This document shows, in pieces, positions 1 to 8,092 of a DNA stretch of 64,000 bases (its first letter is position 1; the number at the start of each line of letters is the position of its first letter). This DNA is from Pseudaminobacter soli (ex Zhang et al. 2022) (GTDB taxonomy: Bacteria > Pseudomonadota > Alphaproteobacteria > Rhizobiales > Rhizobiaceae). The notes under the pieces were generated by a model that ran no database searches, had not been told where the DNA came from, and worked only from the letters and a program-made list of their open reading frames with translations. The stretch spans positions 112,431 through 176,430 of the forward strand of contig NZ_JABVCF010000014.1 in the NCBI RefSeq assembly GCF_014595955.1, read 5' to 3'. The position numbers were made by a program, and so were the translations under genes.

Positions 1-383
1 TGGCGGATGTCCACGACATGATCGGCCGCCTCCCCCTGGGCTACGACACGCCGGTCGGCGACGGCCGTCTGACGCTTTCGGGCGGACAGAAGCAGCGCAT
101 CGCTCTTGCCCGCTGCCTCTACGACCGCCCTCGCCTGATCGTGCTGGACGAGCCGAACGCCAATCTCGATGCCGTCGGCGAGCGTGCGCTCGTCCGCGCG
201 ATCGAGAAGGCCCGAGACGACGGGGCAATTGTCGTGATGATCGCCCATAGGCCGACAATCATGGAAGTCGCGGACAAACTGCTCGTCTTGGAAAACGGGC
301 GCATCACCCAGTTCGGGGAACGCACGGACGTGGTCGCTTCGATGACGTCAGCTCAATCGTCGCGCGAGGTTGTGGCATCATGA
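1..383 (+). CDS. Type I secretion ABC transporter ATPase/permease, C-terminal part (PrtD/HlyB-like), cut by window edge
   Basis: Only the end of the nucleotide-binding domain is present; the reading frame is open from the first bases, so the gene begins outside the window. Visible motifs are the ABC signature LSGGQKQRIALARC, Walker B LIVLDEPNANLD and the H-loop in IAHRP. The LDEPNANLD form and the C-terminal LVLENGRITQFGE are typical of PrtD-type exporters that energise type I secretion of RTX proteins. It would act in the inner membrane, hydrolysing ATP to push unfolded substrate through an HlyD-type adaptor and a TolC-type porin. The stop overlaps the start of the adaptor gene, so the two are translationally coupled. 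The RTX gene further downstream is the obvious candidate substrate. Family assignment is strong; the substrate is inferred from context. Confidence 0.9.
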   Translation, partial: ADVHDMIGRLPLGYDTPVGDGRLTLSGGQKQRIALARCLYDRPRLIVLDEPNANLDAVGERALVRAIEKARDDGAIVVMIAHRPTIMEVADKLLVLENGRITQFGERTDVVASMTSAQSSREVVAS

Positions 384-1792
384 TGCGCAAGTCGATGCAG
401 CCGACACGGACCGAGGTTCAGCCCGTCCGCAGGCCCGCTGTCCCGGACCGCCAGCCGCGGGCGCCACTGCCCGCAACCGCCGTGGAACTGGAGATGGCCG
501 AGGGCAGAGCCCGCTCGCCGCTCCGGCGCCTTGTCGTCGCGGGGTTCACGACGATCCTGGTGTCGTTCGGCGGATTTCTCGGCTGGGCGTTTCTCGCCGA
601 CCTCAGCAGCGCCTCGGTGGCCAGCGGCACGATCGTCGTCGATTCGAAGCGCAAGACGGTCAGCCATTTCGAGGGCGGCGTCCTCAGCCGCGTGGTGGTG
701 CAGGAGGGCGATCAGGTCACCGCCGGACAGCCACTGATAAGACTCGAGGACACGCGGGCCCGCGCCGATCTCCAAGGGCTGGAAAGCCGGCGTATCGGCC
801 TGATCGCCAAGCTGGCGCGGCTAAGGGCGGAGCAGGCCGGCACCGAGGCGATAAGCTTTCCCGACGAATTTGGCGACGGCGGCGACGCTGCAATCAATGA
901 CGCCATAGCGGCTGAACACGCGTTCTTCGAAAAGCGCCGCGAGTCCAAGAAAGGGCGCAGCGGCATCCAGCGGACGACGATCGAGGAATTTGCCGAGCGG
1001 TCGAAGTTCCTGACTATCCAGATCGAAGCCATCGACCGGCAGATCGACCTTGTCAACGAACAGAGATCGGCCATCGCAACCTTGGTGGACAAGGGCTTTG
1101 CCCAGCGTTCCAAGCTCATCGAGATCGATGCGCGGCTCAGCGAACTCGCAGCCTCGCGCGGGGAGCTTGCCGGCCAGAGGGCGCAGGCTGAAAAGGCCAA
1201 GGCAGGCGCCGAACTCGCGCTGACGGGAATCGAACGCGACTTTCAGTCGGAAATCGCCGGCGAAATCACCACAGCCCGCCTTGAGCTCGCAGATGTCGAA
1301 GAGAAGATCGTCGCCGCGAAGGACGTATTGCGCCGCCTCGAGATCCGCTCTCCCCAGGCTGGCATCGTCACCAACATCCGCGTGCGCACGCCGGGAAGCG
1401 CTGTGACGCCCGGCGAACCGCTGCTCGATATCGTACCGGAAAGCGAGCCGCTCCTCATCGAGATGCATGTCAGCACGCGCGATATCGACAGCATCGCAGT
1501 CGGCTCGCAGGCGACGATCCGGCTGACGGCATACAATCAGCGCTCGCACTTGCCCGTGGCAGGCAAGATTATCTATGTGGCCGCCGACCAGTCGGTCGAT
1601 GAAAAATCGAATGTGGCCTATTTCGTCGCGCGAGCGCAGGTCGACCCTGACTCGCTGGCCGCGAATCCGGATATGCGCCTCTATCCCGGCATGCCGGCGG
1701 AAGTGCTGATCGTGCACAAGCCGCGGCGGGCCATCGACTACCTGGTTTCTCCAGTCGCCGACAGCTTCAATCGCGCGTTCAGGGAAGACTAA
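380..1792 (+). CDS. HlyD/PrtE-family type I secretion periplasmic adaptor
   Basis: This 470-residue protein has the HlyD layout: a cytoplasmic tail of about 50 residues, one membrane anchor (roughly 52-75), a first lipoyl half with GGVLSRVVVQEGDQV (about 95-115), a long charged coiled-coil hairpin (about 150-310), a second lipoyl half, and a beta-barrel with a C-terminal region typical of PrtE/AprE. It bridges the inner-membrane ABC exporter and the outer-membrane channel. The start (ATGATG) overlaps the end of the ABC gene. No TolC-like gene lies in the window, so the outer-membrane partner is elsewhere. The next gene encodes an RTX protein, in keeping with a dedicated exporter. Confidence 0.93.
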   Translation: MMRKSMQPTRTEVQPVRRPAVPDRQPRAPLPATAVELEMAEGRARSPLRRLVVAGFTTILVSFGGFLGWAFLADLSSASVASGTIVVDSKRKTVSHFEGGVLSRVVVQEGDQVTAGQPLIRLEDTRARADLQGLESRRIGLIAKLARLRAEQAGTEAISFPDEFGDGGDAAINDAIAAEHAFFEKRRESKKGRSGIQRTTIEEFAERSKFLTIQIEAIDRQIDLVNEQRSAIATLVDKGFAQRSKLIEIDARLSELAASRGELAGQRAQAEKAKAGAELALTGIERDFQSEIAGEITTARLELADVEEKIVAAKDVLRRLEIRSPQAGIVTNIRVRTPGSAVTPGEPLLDIVPESEPLLIEMHVSTRDIDSIAVGSQATIRLTAYNQRSHLPVAGKIIYVAADQSVDEKSNVAYFVARAQVDPDSLAANPDMRLYPGMPAEVLIVHKPRRAIDYLVSPVADSFNRAFRED

Positions 1793-2153
1793 CCCCGCTT
1801 CTCCGCGAGTTGGATCTTCGGGGCACCAGCCAGATCCACCCCCTGCTTATAAGCCTCCCGCCAGCCCGGCACGCAGGCCGGTGGCGCGTTGGCTCGCCCA
1901 TAGAATGCGGCTGGAATTTAGTTTGAATTTTGAAGTGATTTATGGGCAATCCCGAATTACACTCTCTCTAATCTTCCTGTACTTTCTTTTTTAATTGAGT
2001 ATATTTACTTATAGCTGGAACTATTTTATCAAGAATGATCATTTATGCTTCCACACGTGTTGCGCTTCTCCTATTTACACTACACAATAGCCTCGCGTAA
2101 TCCTCGGTCCCCACCGACGATGCACGCGTTTAAACGGCAAAGAGGAAAAGCAG
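1793..2153. other. AT-rich intergenic region upstream of the RTX gene
   Basis: This 361-base gap contains a strikingly AT-rich stretch (about 1915-2060) in otherwise GC-rich DNA. It probably holds the RTX promoter; no clear sigma-70 hexamers or palindrome could be fixed. A purine-rich AGAGGAAAAG lies just before the RTX start codon and serves as ribosome-binding site. The low GC may also mark foreign or silenced promoter DNA. Confidence 0.5.
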
Positions 2154-2921
2154 ATGGCCACGTTGGAAGGCGGCGCATATGACGACGTCCTGTTTGGCAC
2201 TCGCTTTGACGACATCATTCGCGCCCTTGGCGGCGATGATATCGTCAAAGGAGGCAACGGAGATGACATCATTTTCGGGAACGGCGGCGACGACGTGCTG
2301 TTCGGCGAAAATGGAAACGACACTCTGCTCGGCGGTGACGGCAACGACATCCTGTATGGCGGAAACGGCGACGACATCCTGGACGGTGGTCCCGGCGACG
2401 ACCTCCTCTATGGCGGAAACGGCAACGACATCCTTAGCGGTGGGGCTGGCGACGACATCCTCTATGGCGAAAACGGCAACGACATCCTGAGCGGTGGTGC
2501 CGGCGACGACATGCTCTTCGGTGACAACGGCGACGACATCCTCCGGGGCGGCGACGGCAATGACATCCTGATGGGCGGCAAGGGTAACGACTTCCTGTTC
2601 GGCGGCGCCGGAAACGACATCCTCAATGGCGGGAAGGGCGACGACCTCCTGATCGGCGGCCAGGGGAGTGACCTGTTCGTCTTCGACGGCGGCGGCGGCA
2701 ACGATGTCATCCTCGATTTCACCCCCGGCGAGGACATGCTGCAGATCTCGAAGGGCATCAACGGCCTCGACGTTTCCTCTCCCGAAGACCTGGCTTCGCG
2801 CATCACGCAGGTCGGCGGCAATGTCGTGATCGATCTCGGTCATGGCGACACGCTGACACTGGTCAACGCCGACGCCAAAGACATTCAGGCCAACCCGGAC
2901 CACTATTTCACGGTTCATTGA
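2154..2921 (+). CDS. Small RTX (hemolysin-type calcium-binding repeat) secreted protein
   Basis: The 255-residue product is almost entirely GGxGxDxUx nonapeptides, from about residue 8 to 175 (for example [19 protein letters not shown]). It ends with the usual RTX cap: a [17 protein letters not shown] segment followed by a beta-rich C terminus finishing in YFTVH. Such repeats bind calcium and fold into a parallel beta-roll outside the cell; the uncleaved C terminus is the type I secretion signal. There is no N-terminal signal peptide and no enzymatic domain such as protease or lipase, which is unusual and suggests a structural, adhesive or matrix role. The two upstream genes encode an RTX exporter, and glycosyltransferase genes follow at once. 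Export through that system is inferred. Confidence 0.93.
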   Translation: MATLEGGAYDDVLFGTRFDDIIRALGGDDIVKGGNGDDIIFGNGGDDVLFGENGNDTLLGGDGNDILYGGNGDDILDGGPGDDLLYGGNGNDILSGGAGDDILYGENGNDILSGGAGDDMLFGDNGDDILRGGDGNDILMGGKGNDFLFGGAGNDILNGGKGDDLLIGGQGSDLFVFDGGGGNDVILDFTPGEDMLQISKGINGLDVSSPEDLASRITQVGGNVVIDLGHGDTLTLVNADAKDIQANPDHYFTVH

Positions 2922-2996
2922 GCCTGAGCGGCGTGCCCTGTCCCCCCCTCCCTCGGGCACGCCGCATCCCCTCCAACCGATCCAAAGGACCAACGC

Positions 2997-5249
2997 GTGA
3001 CGTCCGACCGTTCGAAGGTCGCCGGCGACGGTTCCAGCTTTGCACAGGCCTTCCAGCTTTGCTCGGAGGTTGCTGTAGTGGTCTGGGACGTACCCGCGCA
3101 GCTACCAGCCTTGGGCAAATTCACCCTGGCCATGCAATCGCAACCGGTCCCGCTTGTCAGCATGACCCTGCCGCGGGCCGATGGTGGGCAGTGCGTGCTG
3201 TGGGCAATTAAGCCGGGAAGCGAAGCGGAAGACGCGCAGATCGCGGCAACGGACGGGAGCCCGCTGCAGGCATTCGCGCTGCAACCGGCAGCACGGCTGC
3301 CGCTCCTCGACGTGGAGACTCTGCTAGGCAATCTCTCGCCCGCGGGCTGCGTCAAGTTCCTGAACAATCTCCTGACCGTATGGCGCAGCGCGTTCCGGCT
3401 GTCCCGCAACGAACTCTTCAGCAGCGTGGTCGAGGATGCCGTCTTCACCCTTGTGCCGGCGCCGCGGCTCGCCAACTCCGTCTGCCAGATCGCTCCCGGA
3501 CGCTATCTCGTCGAGACCGACATCAGCCCTGAGTTGGGCGAGATCAGCGGCATTTATGCCATTGGCGCCAGTTCGGTTCTGCCGCTGCCGTCGCAATTTG
3601 TCGCCGGCAACAGTTCGGAGCCGGGTTGGCAGTCCTGCCATTTCATTCTCGACACGCTGCAGCCCGCCCGGCCGATCCACATCATGTTCCTCGGTAAAGG
3701 AGGCATAGCGGTCCGGAACCTGCCGAACTGCAATCCGCGCTATCCAGGCCTCCAGAAATGGTGGGCGGAGCAGCGCGGCGACTCTGGACTGCGCGAGTTC
3801 GTCGTGCGGCAACTGTCAAACCTGCCCGGCGGCACGGCAGCCGCGACCGACCTGCAACTGCGGGCTCCGCTGCAGGCGCGGCAGGTTGCCAGGTCGCGAA
3901 TGCATGCCGCCGCCGAGATCGACCTCGCGCTGTCGCTGCAAGGCGGCCTGCTCGCCGGCGGCTGGACCAACGATCCGACCTCCACCCTCGCCGGCATCGA
4001 CTGTCTCAACGAAGACGGCACAGCCCTGCCCCTCGACGGCAACTGGTACGAGTTCCCGGCCTGGAGCCGCGAAGCAAAAACCAATGCAAAGGCCGAAGTG
4101 ACCGGCTTCATCGCCTGGCTTCCGCTGGACGAGCCGCTTGGTCCACTGCTCCAGCCTCGCTTCCAGATGCGGCTCGCCTCAGGTGCGGTGAAACCGCTGG
4201 TACCGAAGCCGCAGCCCTTCGAGCCAGCAGCGCAGCGCAACCGCATCCTGCGCGCCGTCCCCCCACAGCATGCCGTGGACGATGCGTTCCGGACCATTCT
4301 TGCCCCGGCCCTCCAGGGTGCCGAACGTGAATTGGGCAAAACCATACGCGTCGACCACACCAAGGACTATGGCCAGCCTCGACAGGCGCCGCTCGTCTCG
4401 ATTGTGGTGCCTCTCTATCGGGTCCTCGATTTCCTCCGTTTTCAACTGTCCGGCATGGCCACCGATCCCTGGCTGGCGGAGAATGCCGAGATCATCTTCG
4501 TCCTGGACTCCCCCGAGATCGAAGACGAGACGAAACACATGCTGGGCGGGCTGCACATCCTGCACGGCCTGCCGATGAAGCTCGTCGTGATGAACCGCAA
4601 TGGCGGCTATGCCCGAGCCTGCAACGCGGGCACGCGCTTTGCGCGCGGCACGGTTCTCGTGATGCTCAACTCCGATGTCGTGCCGCGCGAACCGGGCTGG
4701 CTCCAGGTACTGTCGCGACCACTTCTCGAACAACCGAAACTCGGCGCCATCGGCCCGAAGCTGATTTTCGAAGACGGCTCGTTGCAGCATGCCGGGCTCT
4801 ATTTCGGCCGCGACCAGCGCGGCATCTGGCTCAATCACCATTTCTACAAGGGGATGCCCGGTCGCTATTCGCCGGCCCAGGTCGCCCGCAACGTTCCTGG
4901 CATCACCGGCGCATGCCTTGTGACGCGCAGGGAAACCTACGAGCGGGTCGACGGATATACGGAGGACTATGTAATAGGCGACTACGAAGACAGCGACCTC
5001 TGCCTCAAGATCCGGCGGCTGGGTCTGCAGATCGCCTATGAACCGGCGGCCTGCCTCTATCATTTCGAGCGCCGGTCGATCCGCCGCAGCCAGGACTACA
5101 TGCGCGGCGTCGCCAGCCAATACAATGCCTGGCTGCACACCCAGCGCTGGGAGGACGACATCGCCGCGCTGATGCCTGCCTATTCCGACGGCGCAAACGG
5201 GACGGGCATCTCCATAGAAATCGAAGCGACGGAAAGGAACGCCGCATGA
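2997..5249 (+). CDS. Multidomain protein with C-terminal GT2 glycosyltransferase
   Basis: The start is GTG, preceded by AAAGGA at a good distance. Residues 1-450 form a poorly recognisable N-terminal region with a GGWTNDP segment near residue 325. From about 460 a GT2 fold begins with PLVSIVVPLYR, followed by MNRNGGYARACNAG and MLNSDVVP (the DxD-equivalent), and ends with the ED motif in YEDSDLCLKIRR. This is a nucleotide-sugar-dependent inverting transferase of the rhamnosyltransferase/WbbL style, probably cytoplasmic. The stop overlaps the next start by ATGA, so it is coupled to the methyltransferase. Sugar donor and acceptor are unknown; surface glycan or RTX-protein glycosylation are both possible. 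Confidence 0.85.
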   Translation: MTSDRSKVAGDGSSFAQAFQLCSEVAVVVWDVPAQLPALGKFTLAMQSQPVPLVSMTLPRADGGQCVLWAIKPGSEAEDAQIAATDGSPLQAFALQPAARLPLLDVETLLGNLSPAGCVKFLNNLLTVWRSAFRLSRNELFSSVVEDAVFTLVPAPRLANSVCQIAPGRYLVETDISPELGEISGIYAIGASSVLPLPSQFVAGNSSEPGWQSCHFILDTLQPARPIHIMFLGKGGIAVRNLPNCNPRYPGLQKWWAEQRGDSGLREFVVRQLSNLPGGTAAATDLQLRAPLQARQVARSRMHAAAEIDLALSLQGGLLAGGWTNDPTSTLAGIDCLNEDGTALPLDGNWYEFPAWSREAKTNAKAEVTGFIAWLPLDEPLGPLLQPRFQMRLASGAVKPLVPKPQPFEPAAQRNRILRAVPPQHAVDDAFRTILAPALQGAERELGKTIRVDHTKDYGQPRQAPLVSIVVPLYRVLDFLRFQLSGMATDPWLAENAEIIFVLDSPEIEDETKHMLGGLHILHGLPMKLVVMNRNGGYARACNAGTRFARGTVLVMLNSDVVPREPGWLQVLSRPLLEQPKLGAIGPKLIFEDGSLQHAGLYFGRDQRGIWLNHHFYKGMPGRYSPAQVARNVPGITGACLVTRRETYERVDGYTEDYVIGDYEDSDLCLKIRRLGLQIAYEPAACLYHFERRSIRRSQDYMRGVASQYNAWLHTQRWEDDIAALMPAYSDGANGTGISIEIEATERNAA

Positions 5250-6085
5250 GCGAAGCGGCTCGTCTCCATGAAGTCGGGCCAACAACGACGGCCCAGGAGG
5301 ATCGCGTCGGCTGGCTGATGGAGGCCGTCCTGCGCAACCGCTTTCTGCCGCAGCCGGATGCGGGCAGCGTGTTCGTCGGGGACGGGGATTTCCGGGCCGT
5401 CGGCGCGGAGTTTCTGGGCCATTTCATTCGCCTGGGCGGCCTGCGACCGGAACACCGCATACTCGACATCGGCTGCGGCATTGGCCGCATGGCCGTTCCG
5501 CTCACCCAGTATCTGGATGTGGAGAAGGGACGCTACAGCGGGTTCGATCCGGTCGAGGGCGGCATAGCCTGGTGCCGGCGTTTCATCACCCCGGTTTATC
5601 CCAACTTTACGTTCCAGCGGCTCGACATTGCGCACAAGCTCTACAACCCCCAAGGCAAGATCAGCGGCGAGGCGCTGAAACTCCCCTACGCGGAGCGGCA
5701 GTTCGATTTCGTGATCATGACGTCGGTCGTCACGCACCTGCCTCCCAACGAGGTTTTCGTTCACCTGAGCGAGGTCGCCAGGCTGCTCAAACCGGGCGGG
5801 CGCTTGTTCATGACCGCCTTTGTGGTTGACGGCATCGCTGCTGCGAACGCATCCGGCAGGCGCGATCCCAGGCTTGGCTTCGTGCGCGATGGCAACGGGC
5901 CCTGCTGGTTTGTTCCCGACATGCCGCCGCTCTCGGCCGTCGGGTTCGACGATGATTTCCTCGACCATGCCCTGGAAAAGGCCGGGCTTGTGATCGCCAT
6001 CAAATCGCTGGGCCATTGGCGCGGTCAGGACGCGGCTCACTACCAGGACCTCTATGTGGCCGAGCGCCGGGGAGCCCAGCGGTAA
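5246..6085 (+). CDS. Class I SAM-dependent methyltransferase
   Basis: This 279-residue protein carries motif I ILDIGCGIGRMAVPL (about residues 72-86), an acidic segment after strand 2 (YSGFDPVEGG), and a later motif FDFVIMTSVVTHL that matches the methyltransferase-11 type. It transfers a methyl group from S-adenosylmethionine. Gene order, with overlap of the upstream GT2 gene and a GT4 gene two bases downstream, implies that the acceptor is a sugar or glycan intermediate of this cluster, possibly as chain cap. Methyltransferase assignment is firm; substrate is inferred. Confidence 0.88.
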   Translation: MSEAARLHEVGPTTTAQEDRVGWLMEAVLRNRFLPQPDAGSVFVGDGDFRAVGAEFLGHFIRLGGLRPEHRILDIGCGIGRMAVPLTQYLDVEKGRYSGFDPVEGGIAWCRRFITPVYPNFTFQRLDIAHKLYNPQGKISGEALKLPYAERQFDFVIMTSVVTHLPPNEVFVHLSEVARLLKPGGRLFMTAFVVDGIAAANASGRRDPRLGFVRDGNGPCWFVPDMPPLSAVGFDDDFLDHALEKAGLVIAIKSLGHWRGQDAAHYQDLYVAERRGAQR

Positions 6086-6087
6086 GC

Positions 6088-7344
6088 ATGCGCATCCTTG
6101 TAGCGGCGCATAACCATCCGGCCTTGCATCCTGGCGGTACCGAGATCTTCGCGCACGACCTTTTCCGCGCCTACCAGCGCGCCGGCCACCAGGCGCTCTT
6201 CCTCGGCGCGACGAACCAGGTCCATCGCGAAGTCCGGCCCGGCACGAGCTTCCAGGGGCTCGGCGATGCGGCAGACGAAGTGCTGCTGTGGTCCGGCCAT
6301 TTTGACCGTTTCTACATGAGCCAGGTCGATCTCTACGGGGTCGTTCCGGACCTTGTGGAATTGCTGTCCGACTTCCGGCCGGACGTGGTGCATATCCATC
6401 ACCTGCTGCTGATCGGCGCGGAGTTCCCGCATATCGTCCGGCGAACGCTGCCGGATTGCCGCATCGTCATGACGCTCCATGATTACTATCCGATCTGCCA
6501 CCATGACGGCCTGATGGTCCGCACCAGCGGCAAGGAACTCTGCCACGCCGCAAGTCCAGACCGCTGCCACGCCTGCTTCAAGGATATCCCCCTCGACCGT
6601 TTTGCGCTGCGCGAGCGGCACCTGAAGGCCCTGCTGAGCACGGTCGACCACTTCGTCGCGCCGAGCCGCTTCCTGCGGCAGCGCTTCGTCGAGTGGGAGC
6701 TTGCTGAGGATGTCATAAGCGTGATCCCCAACGGCCTTCCGCTTCGGCCCACGCCGGCGGCCGCGCCAGGCGGCGCCGGAGGTCCGACGGTGTTTGGATA
6801 TTTCGGCAATCTCAACCCCTGGAAGGGCGCGACGATACTGCTCGAGGCCGCCCGGCTGCTCATCGCCGAAGGGCTCGAGTTCGAGCTGCGCGTCCACGGC
6901 GGCACCCCGTTCCAAAGCGAAGCCTTTGTTGCGCAGATCGACCGCCTTTTCAGCGACACCGCGCCAACGGTGCAGAGGCGCGGGCCCTATCGGCGCGAGG
7001 ACGTCGCCGAGCTCGTCGCCGACGTCGACTGCACGGTTGTGCCGTCGATCTGGTGGGAGAATGCACCGCTCGTCATCCAGGAGGCCCAGGCACAAGGGCG
7101 GCCCGTCATCGCCAGCAACATTGGCGGTATGGCAGAACTGGTCGAAGACGGGGTCAATGGCCTGGGGGTTTCACCCAACGATCCGCGCGCGCTCGCTTCA
7201 GCGATGCGCCGCTTCGTTGAAGAGCCAGATCTGCGGCTTCGGCTTTCCAGGAACGCTCGCCGGCCCGACGACATCGACACGACCGCTCGGCGCTACCTCG
7301 AATTGATCGAGGCGATCGAGCCCGCACGTGTCCAAGCAGCGTGA
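6088..7344 (+). CDS. GT4-family glycosyltransferase (first copy)
   Basis: The start is the ATG two bases after the methyltransferase stop (MRILVAAHNHPALHPGGTE), giving 418 residues. The N-terminal Rossmann half has the GGTE loop typical of GT-B donors and acceptors; the C-terminal half has FGYFGNLNPWKG and the ENAPLVIQEA segment that supplies the EX7E-type donor-binding glutamates. A mid-protein segment LCHAASPDRCHACF carries closely spaced Cys and His residues and also occurs in the second GT4 of this cluster. It is a retaining, nucleotide-sugar-dependent transferase. An in-frame upstream extension inside the methyltransferase gene was rejected as a start. Confidence 0.9.
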   Translation: MRILVAAHNHPALHPGGTEIFAHDLFRAYQRAGHQALFLGATNQVHREVRPGTSFQGLGDAADEVLLWSGHFDRFYMSQVDLYGVVPDLVELLSDFRPDVVHIHHLLLIGAEFPHIVRRTLPDCRIVMTLHDYYPICHHDGLMVRTSGKELCHAASPDRCHACFKDIPLDRFALRERHLKALLSTVDHFVAPSRFLRQRFVEWELAEDVISVIPNGLPLRPTPAAAPGGAGGPTVFGYFGNLNPWKGATILLEAARLLIAEGLEFELRVHGGTPFQSEAFVAQIDRLFSDTAPTVQRRGPYRREDVAELVADVDCTVVPSIWWENAPLVIQEAQAQGRPVIASNIGGMAELVEDGVNGLGVSPNDPRALASAMRRFVEEPDLRLRLSRNARRPDDIDTTARRYLELIEAIEPARVQAA

Positions 7345-7355
7345 GGAACGCCTGA

Positions 7356-8090
7356 ATGCCTGTCACTGCCGAGAGTCCAAGCGCAATGGCCGAGCAGAAC
7401 AACACCAAGCCGGTGAATGGCCGCGTTGACGCCATCGACCAGGGCCGCGTCTTCGGCTGGGCCTTCGATCCCGCCGAGCCCCAGCGGCGGGTGGCGATCC
7501 GCGTAATCCTGGACGGCAAGACGGTTGCCGAGGCGGCTGCCGACCGCGATCGTCCCGATCTGCGACGCAATGGCATCGGCGACGGCAAACACGCTTTTGA
7601 GATCGCGCTGCCGGAACCAGCGGCCTCGCGCGCTTCCGATCTCGTCGTGGTGGCGGTGAACGGGCCGGACGACGAGCAGGCGCTACGCGTCCCCCGCCCC
7701 GACGAGCAGGCCGCCGAAGCCCTGATCGCCGCACCGCTCACCAAGGTCCTCGACAAGCTGGACGTCCTGATGGCTGCGCAACGGCAGCTGCAGGTCTCCC
7801 AGCGCTCCTTCATCCGCTCGCAGCAGATCGACGGCACCGGCGAGGCCGAGACGGTCGAGCTCATCGACATCAGCACCGACGTTGCCAGCCTCCGCACCGA
7901 GATCACGCAGCGGCTGCGCGATCTCGACGTCCATCTGATGCGGCTCGACGGCGTGGTGGCGGGGATGGAAAAGAACCTGAGCGCACTGCAGAAGCGCTCC
8001 AACGGGGAATTGAAGCCCCTGCTGCTGTTGCTGTTCGTGCTGGTGGGTTTTGCGGCGGGTGCTGCCATGACGCTCTTTGCCAGGACCTGA
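7356..8090 (+). CDS. Hypothetical C-terminally membrane-anchored protein with GWAFDP module
   Basis: The 244-residue protein opens with a small beta-rich module (GRVFGWAFDPAEPQRR, about residues 26-50, then VILDGKTVAEA) that resembles accessory segments fused to glycosyltransferases. The middle (about 125-210) is helical and probably coiled coil. Residues near 218-241 (LKPLLLLLFVLVGFAAGAAM) form a single membrane helix close to the C terminus, placing the bulk of the protein on one face of the inner membrane. Its position between glycosyltransferase genes suggests a scaffold or tether for the glycan enzymes. No catalytic motif was seen. Confidence 0.75.
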   Translation: MPVTAESPSAMAEQNNTKPVNGRVDAIDQGRVFGWAFDPAEPQRRVAIRVILDGKTVAEAAADRDRPDLRRNGIGDGKHAFEIALPEPAASRASDLVVVAVNGPDDEQALRVPRPDEQAAEALIAAPLTKVLDKLDVLMAAQRQLQVSQRSFIRSQQIDGTGEAETVELIDISTDVASLRTEITQRLRDLDVHLMRLDGVVAGMEKNLSALQKRSNGELKPLLLLLFVLVGFAAGAAMTLFART

Positions 8091-8092
8091 CC

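Noticed and set aside
821..1717. Long minus-strand open frame of 298 codons
   Set aside because: Shadow of the HlyD-type gene; no family motifs.
2154..2921. Regular repeats suggesting a CRISPR array
   Set aside because: They are codons of RTX nonapeptides in one open frame, not spacers between identical repeats.
4179..5285. Minus-strand frame of 368 codons
   Set aside because: Shadow of the GT2 gene in GC-rich DNA.
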